From: an uncultured Verrucomicrobiota bacterium | GTDB taxonomy: Bacteria > Verrucomicrobiota > Verrucomicrobiia > Limisphaerales > UBA1096 | NCBI GenBank assembly: GCA_913050205.1 | Contig: CAJXAU010000114.1 | Coordinates: 1-6,053 of the forward strand | Length of the DNA stretch: 6,053 nucleotides | Reading direction: 5' to 3' | Part shown: piece after piece, positions 1 through 6,053 of the stretch | Position numbering within the stretch: the stretch's first letter is position 1 | Layout of the letters: the number at the start of each line of letters is the position of its first letter | Program-made: the position numbers and the translations under genes | Notes under the pieces: generated by a model | Database searches by the model: none | Seen by the model: the letters and a program-made list of their open reading frames with translations, nothing else | What the model was told of the DNA's origin: nothing

Positions 1-31
1 CCCGGCATTCCCAAGAAACGAAACAAAGTTT

Positions 32-2743
<2,712 letters not shown>

Positions 2744-2744
2744 A

Positions 2745-2763
2745 CCAAGCGCTTGGCCAAGCG
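2745..2763. repeat. Iterated palindrome, extended 19-bp copy (intergenic)
   Basis: The sequence CCAAGCGCTTGGCCAAGCG begins one base after the ppdK stop codon. It contains the perfect 14-base palindrome CGCTTGGCCAAGCG (2750-2763), overlapped by a second perfect palindrome CCAAGCGCTTGG (2745-2756). It can therefore also be read as about 1.6 copies of a 12-base unit. The identical 19-mer recurs at 4339-4357. It is separate from the terminator hairpin, which starts 15 bases downstream. No function is assigned; a protein-binding, methylation or uptake site are all possible. Confidence 0.85.
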
Positions 2764-2778
2764 CCATAAAGATAATTC

Positions 2779-2810
2779 AAACGCCCGGCTTCGGCCGGGC
2801 GTTTTTCTTT
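2779..2810 (+). terminator. Rho-independent terminator of ppdK
   Basis: An 11-bp perfect stem (AAACGCCCGGC, 2779-2789, pairing with GCCGGGCGTTT, 2794-2804) is closed by the very stable TTCG tetraloop (2790-2793). It is followed by a T-rich tract, TTTTTCTTT (2802-2810). It lies 35 bases past the ppdK stop and 33 bases before the protease start, so the protease pair needs its own promoter. The A residues before the stem are too few to make it a strong terminator for the opposite strand. Confidence 0.93.
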
Positions 2811-2843
2811 GCCCTTGACCCTCAGTCGATTGGGGCAGAACGT

Positions 2844-4295
2844 GTGCGCGTGAGATTACTCTTTACTACCCTGCTTTTCACAGTTCTGGCTTCGCTTGGC
2901 CAAGCGGCAGAATTGGGGCGATCTGTAGTGCAGGTCTTGGTACATAGCCAGACCCCGGTCTGGGATGCCCCGTGGAGGAATAACCCGGTAGCCGCTTCCA
3001 GCGGATCCGGATTCATTATTGAGGGCGATCGCGTCATGACAAACGCGCACGTCGTGAGTTGGGCCAAGCAGATCGTCCTGCGCCGGTTTCAGGATCCCCG
3101 CCCTTGGCTTGCACAGGTGGAGCACATTTCACATGAGGCCGATCTCGCAGTGCTCAAGGTTATCACGCCGGGTTTCTTTGATGGGCTCGAGCCGGTTACA
3201 TTTGGTGAATTGCCCAAAGTTCAATCAACCGTGATCACCTGCGGTTATCCCGCCGGCGGAGAACAAATCAGCTATACGCGCGGCGTTGTTTCGCGGATCG
3301 AGATGCAGAATTATGTACACATCGGCAACAAGGCGTTTCTCTCAGTCCAGACCGACGCCGCGATTAACCCCGGTAACAGTGGTGGGCCTGTTTTTCAAGA
3401 CGACAAGGTCGTCGGTGTTGCCTTCATGGGCATTCCCGGGCTGGAGGCAACCGGCTTCTTTATCCCGCCATCGGTTATCGACCATTTCCTCGATGACATC
3501 CGGGACGGCAAATATCACGGATTCCCCAAGGCAGGCGTGCGAATCGTGTCACTGCAAAATCCTGCCTATCGAAAATATCTTGGTTTGCCCGCCACAGGAG
3601 ACGGTGCCCGCATTGACAGTCTCGCGTCCTATACTGAAAAGGCCGGAATCCTGAAGAAAGATGATGTCATTCTCGAGGTTGGCGGACACCGGGTCGGTAG
3701 TGACGGCTCAATCCTGCTACAGGGGAATCGGGTCTATTGCACGGCCGCGTTTCAGGAACCACAGGATGGGGAGAAACTGAAACTCAAGATTTGGCGGGAC
3801 AAAAAAGAAATCGAAGTTGCCGTCCCGATGAAAGTCCGCAAAGAAGAGGAAAACACCGGCAATCTCTACGACGCCCCACCCCGCTATTTCGTCTACGCAG
3901 GATTGGTTTTCACTCCACTGACTCTGGACTACGTAAAAACTTTCGGACGCAACTGGCGAAACGTGGCCAACCTTGAAATGATTTATGAGTTGTACTACAT
4001 GAAAAACGAAAGACCGGAAAAAATGCGAAAAGAACCGGTCGTCCTTGCCGCCACCCTCGCCCATCCAGCCAACGCTGATATCCGCTTGGCCAGCCGGGCC
4101 ATGGTGGACGAAATCAACGGCAAAAGAATCGAATCGCTCAGCGACTTGATCGAGGCATTCGAGACCAACGACAAGCCACAACACTTGATCAAATTCGCCT
4201 CCGGTACGATTGAGTCTCTCGACAAGGACAAAGCCAACGAAGCACACGAAACCATCCTGAACACTTACGGAATCCCGGCAGACCGCAGACTATGA
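2844..4295 (+). CDS. Exported HtrA/Deg-type serine protease with two PDZ domains
   Basis: This is a trypsin-fold serine endopeptidase, probably acting in periplasmic protein quality control or processing. A signal peptide is visible: Arg2/Arg4, hydrophobic LLFTTLLFTVLA, then SLGQA with likely cleavage after Ala21. The protease domain (about 25-215) has the full triad: His69 in MTNAHVV, Asp100 in EADLAVLKV, and Ser179 in NPGNSGGPVF. GYPAGGEQISYTRGVVSR (134-151) and the two following modules, PDZ1 (about 228-330) and PDZ2 (about 348-450, with YAGLVFTPLT), match the architecture of Deg2/Deg9-like proteases rather than E. coli DegP. The start is GTG; a weak GGGG (2832-2835) sits eight bases upstream. 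GTG at 2850 is an alternative that keeps the signal peptide, and no other start lies upstream in frame before the terminator. The gene overlaps the next gene by four bases. The natural substrate is unknown. Confidence 0.93.
   Translation: MRVRLLFTTLLFTVLASLGQAAELGRSVVQVLVHSQTPVWDAPWRNNPVAASSGSGFIIEGDRVMTNAHVVSWAKQIVLRRFQDPRPWLAQVEHISHEADLAVLKVITPGFFDGLEPVTFGELPKVQSTVITCGYPAGGEQISYTRGVVSRIEMQNYVHIGNKAFLSVQTDAAINPGNSGGPVFQDDKVVGVAFMGIPGLEATGFFIPPSVIDHFLDDIRDGKYHGFPKAGVRIVSLQNPAYRKYLGLPATGDGARIDSLASYTEKAGILKKDDVILEVGGHRVGSDGSILLQGNRVYCTAAFQEPQDGEKLKLKIWRDKKEIEVAVPMKVRKEEENTGNLYDAPPRYFVYAGLVFTPLTLDYVKTFGRNWRNVANLEMIYELYYMKNERPEKMRKEPVVLAATLAHPANADIRLASRAMVDEINGKRIESLSDLIEAFETNDKPQHLIKFASGTIESLDKDKANEAHETILNTYGIPADRRL
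2893..2906. repeat. Iterated palindrome CGCTTGGCCAAGCG inside the protease signal peptide
   Basis: A perfect 14-base copy of the palindrome spans codons 17-21 of the protease gene and encodes SLGQA, the cleavage region of the signal peptide. It lacks the left extension CCAAG found in the 19-bp copies. The downstream gene has the same palindrome at the homologous position and in the same reading frame. Confidence 0.85.
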
Positions 4296-5743
4296 AACTT
4301 CCAAAACTAATTTTAGCCGTATCACTGCTCCTCACCGGCCAAGCGCTTGGCCAAGCGGATGAAGCCAAGGCCAACTGGCAGGACAGCATCGTCCTGCTGG
4401 ACGTCACACGGAACAACTTTAACTTCCGCATTCCGTGGGACAAGCGAGCCCAATCAGTCTCAAAGTTCGGTGCCGTCATCGAGGGCAAGGAACTGCTGAC
4501 AACCGCCGCCGGCTTGGCCAACCACACGCTCGTAAGACTGCAGAAAGGCGGTCGAGGCAAGTGGACCAACGGCGAAGTAAAGTGGATCGACTATCAGGCA
4601 AATCTCGCCATCATTGGAGTCAAGGATGACGAATTCTGGGAAGGGTTGAAGGCGATAGAATTCGCAGATGCCAACGGCCTAAAAGAAGACCTTCAAGTTA
4701 TTCGTTGGCGCGGCGGCAACATCGAGAAACGCGCTGCTGAGTTCAGTCGTTTTACCGTGGCCGACGCGAACTTCAACCAGGCACCACGAATCGAACTCAA
4801 GGCCAGTTCCGAAATCGAGGGCGCTGGCCAGGCCGAACTCATGGTCAATAACGGACGTGTCGTTGGCCTTGTGGCAAGCAAAAGCGGGAGCACCTGCTCC
4901 GTGATACCAGCAACGTTCATCACCGACGTACTCAAACTACGTAAGGCCGATCAGTATAAAGGATTGGGTTATTTTGATTTCATATGGCAACCAGCTTCCA
5001 ACCCAGCCGTAACGGATTACTTCAAATTAGACGGTGCCCCGCGAGGCGTACTAGTCATTAAACCCGGCAAAAAATCCGTCCTTAAACTTCACGACATCAT
5101 TCTTGAAGTCGCCGGGTTCCCTATCGACATCCAAGGTGACTACCTCGATCCCGACTACGGCCACGTCATCATGGAATATCTGGCCTGCCGCAACAAATGG
5201 GCCGGAGATATCTTGAAATTAAAAATATGGCGTGACGGCAAGGTGCAGGACATCGACTACAAACTTCCAAAAGCCGACTTTTCAGACAACCTCGTCATGG
5301 ATCGGCCAAGCGATGTCGAACCTACCTACCTAATCGCAGGCGGCCTGGTTTTCGTGCCTCTCTCAGCCGAATTTCTCAGCAGTTGGGGGAGCGACTGGCA
5401 ACGCAGCGCTCCCTTCCGCTTGGTCTTTTACAACAACCAAAAAGCAAAGAAAGATCAGAAATCACTCGTGGTTCTCTCGCTCGTATTGCCGGACTTTTAC
5501 AACATTGGCTACCAGCAACGATCATCACAAAACATCATCATCGAGAAAGCCAACGGCAACCTGATCTCAACGTTGGAAGACTTAGCCAAGGCACTCGAGA
5601 AACCAAAAGACGGCTTCCATATCCTCGAATTTAAAAAAGGAAGCACTCTGGAAAAAATTATCCTCGATGCCGAAAAACTCGAACAAGCCAACGTCCGAAT
5701 CTCCCAACGCTACGGAATCCAAAGCCTGCAAAAGCTAAAATAA
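4292..5743 (+). CDS. Exported HtrA/Deg-like pseudoprotease with two PDZ domains
   Basis: This is a diverged paralogue of the preceding protease: same length (483 aa), same domain order, aligning end to end. The signal peptide has Lys2/Lys5, hydrophobic LILAVSLLLTG, and ALGQA with likely cleavage after Ala22. The protease-like domain (about 28-215) keeps the fold landmarks but has lost the triad. TNAHVV of the neighbour is TAAGLA here (His to Ala73), EADLAVL is QANLAII (Asp to Asn104), and GNSGGPVF aligns with AGQAELMV (Ser to Gln180). It is therefore predicted to be proteolytically inactive. PDZ1 (about 225-325) keeps DIILEVAG and LKLKIWRDGK; PDZ2 (about 343-450) keeps AGGLVFVPLS. A C-terminal YGI motif is shared with the neighbour. 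The ATG lies inside the previous stop (ATGA), with no evident Shine-Dalgarno, implying translational coupling. The intact PDZ domains and frame argue against a decaying pseudogene. A role as regulator, adaptor or hetero-oligomer partner of the active protease is inferred, not shown. Confidence 0.9.
   Translation: MKLPKLILAVSLLLTGQALGQADEAKANWQDSIVLLDVTRNNFNFRIPWDKRAQSVSKFGAVIEGKELLTTAAGLANHTLVRLQKGGRGKWTNGEVKWIDYQANLAIIGVKDDEFWEGLKAIEFADANGLKEDLQVIRWRGGNIEKRAAEFSRFTVADANFNQAPRIELKASSEIEGAGQAELMVNNGRVVGLVASKSGSTCSVIPATFITDVLKLRKADQYKGLGYFDFIWQPASNPAVTDYFKLDGAPRGVLVIKPGKKSVLKLHDIILEVAGFPIDIQGDYLDPDYGHVIMEYLACRNKWAGDILKLKIWRDGKVQDIDYKLPKADFSDNLVMDRPSDVEPTYLIAGGLVFVPLSAEFLSSWGSDWQRSAPFRLVFYNNQKAKKDQKSLVVLSLVLPDFYNIGYQQRSSQNIIIEKANGNLISTLEDLAKALEKPKDGFHILEFKKGSTLEKIILDAEKLEQANVRISQRYGIQSLQKLK
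4339..4357. repeat. Iterated palindrome, extended 19-bp copy inside the pseudoprotease signal peptide
   Basis: CCAAGCGCTTGGCCAAGCG is identical over all 19 bases to the intergenic copy at 2745-2763. It contains the 14-base palindrome at 4344-4357. Here it is coding: it contributes to GQALGQA (residues 16-22), so the near-tandem DNA repeat produces a near-repeat GQA-LGQA in the protein, at the signal-peptide cleavage region. Confidence 0.85.
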
Positions 5744-5847
5744 AACTCACTCCACCGTAATCGCCAAAATAAGGGAGGCTTACCAATTTAACACGCCAGC
5801 ATCAACGTTACTACAAACATTGAGTGCAGCCTGAACGTGACTATGCC

Positions 5848-6053
5848 TTAATCGAACAGTTGTTGAACTCGGAGTAGTTCGGACATGGCCCAAGCTTGGG
5901 CATCACAACCCCTCTGTTGATGGGGAGAATCGCCATCGAGGATTTCCGGTAAATGGCCGTCACATCCCTGATAAATTAAATCTTTCATGGAAGTCAGGTA
6001 GCTCTTGGCGGCACTCTTCGCACTGGCGTCGCTTGGCCAAGCGCGGACGATCG
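5848..6053 (-). CDS. Glycogen debranching enzyme (amylo-alpha-1,6-glucosidase), C-terminal end, partial
   Basis: An open frame enters from the right edge on the - strand and ends at a TAA (5848-5850), giving 67 residues without an internal stop. The C-terminus carries the hallmark of the GDE_C / amylo-alpha-1,6-glucosidase family: LPEILDGDSPHQQRGCDAQA followed directly by WAMSELLR. It resembles the family pattern of an acidic EI-DGD-PH segment, a GC-AQAW core and a final (V/M)(A/S)E-LR helix. The enzyme hydrolyses alpha-1,6 branch glucose during glycogen breakdown in the cytoplasm; the catalytic centre is mostly outside the window. The gene converges on the pseudoprotease gene, with 104 bases between their stop codons. 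Near the window edge the frame reads RAWPSD through a perfect copy of the iterated palindrome. The upstream start is not in the window, so completeness cannot be judged. Confidence 0.85.
   Translation of the reverse strand, partial: IVRAWPSDASAKSAAKSYLTSMKDLIYQGCDGHLPEILDGDSPHQQRGCDAQAWAMSELLRVQQLFD
6030..6043. repeat. Iterated palindrome CGCTTGGCCAAGCG inside the debranching enzyme gene
   Basis: This is the fourth perfect copy of the 14-base palindrome. It lies in the coding region of the - strand debranching gene, read as R-A-W-P-S. That is a different reading frame from the copies in the two protease genes (S/A-L-G-Q-A). The shared element is thus DNA sequence rather than a conserved peptide. 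Confidence 0.85.

Noticed and set aside
2815..2843. TTGACC (2815-2820) as a -35 box of a promoter for the protease pair
   Set aside because: No acceptable -10 hexamer lies 16-18 bases downstream (GAACGT at best), and transcription would start within the coding region. A promoter must exist nearby, but I cannot place it.
3717..4247. Long open frame on the - strand opposite the protease gene (176 codons)
   Set aside because: It lies antisense to well-supported PDZ coding sequence, its translation resembles no known family, and it is explained as a shadow of the real frame.
4292..5743. Second protease-like gene as a decaying pseudogene
   Set aside because: The frame is intact over 483 codons and the signal peptide, PDZ domains, coupling and length are preserved, which favours a functional pseudoprotease.
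5771..5778. Shine-Dalgarno-like AAGGGAGG in the convergent spacer
   Set aside because: No start codon follows at a usable distance, and no open frame of useful length begins there on the + strand.
5744..5847. Possible bidirectional terminator between the converging genes
   Set aside because: No stem of more than a few base pairs followed by a T-run could be found on either strand.
5888..5901. Another perfect 14-bp palindrome, GCCCAAGCTTGGGC, in the debranching gene
   Set aside because: It resembles the iterated palindrome but lacks the central GC and differs at the ends. It encodes the family-conserved AQAWA residues, so it is most simply explained by protein conservation.

Overview
The window is 6053 bases of ordinary bacterial chromosome, densely coding. 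It holds three complete genes on the + strand and the 3' end of a fourth on the - strand. No phage, plasmid, insertion sequence, CRISPR or RNA gene was seen. GC is moderate, slightly above half by eye. Clear Shine-Dalgarno sequences are largely absent. The proteases resemble the Deg2/Deg9 type. Together these would fit a Planctomycetes-Verrucomicrobia-like, possibly marine, bacterium, but that placement is a guess and no marker gene settles it.

Layout. Positions 32-2743 encode a full-length pyruvate, phosphate dikinase (ppdK). It is followed by an iterated palindrome (2745-2763) and a strong intrinsic terminator (2779-2810), so ppdK is transcriptionally closed off from what follows. Positions 2844-4295 and 4292-5743 form a two-gene unit whose stop and start codons overlap in ATGA. 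Both products are 483 residues, both are exported, and both have the order protease domain, PDZ1, PDZ2. The first is a catalytically complete HtrA/Deg-type serine protease (His69, Asp100, Ser179). The second is a diverged paralogue in which all three catalytic positions are replaced (Ala73, Asn104, Gln180), i.e. a pseudoprotease. A 104-base convergent spacer (5744-5847) with no recognisable element follows. From 5848 to the window edge the - strand carries the last 67 codons of an amylo-alpha-1,6-glucosidase (glycogen debranching enzyme).

How the genes relate. The protease and pseudoprotease are almost certainly co-translated and probably act together outside the cytoplasm: one cuts, and the other may bind substrate or regulate through its PDZ domains. 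PpdK (pyruvate/PEP interconversion) and the debranching enzyme (glycogen breakdown) are both central carbon enzymes, but nothing in the sequence ties them to the protease pair.

The most unusual feature is a perfect 14-base palindrome, CGCTTGGCCAAGCG, present four times within about 3.3 kb. One copy is intergenic, two encode the signal-peptide cleavage regions of the paired proteases, and one lies in a different reading frame inside the debranching gene. Two copies extend to an identical 19-mer. It looks like a member of a highly iterated palindrome family, comparable in style to cyanobacterial HIP1 or to DNA uptake sequences.
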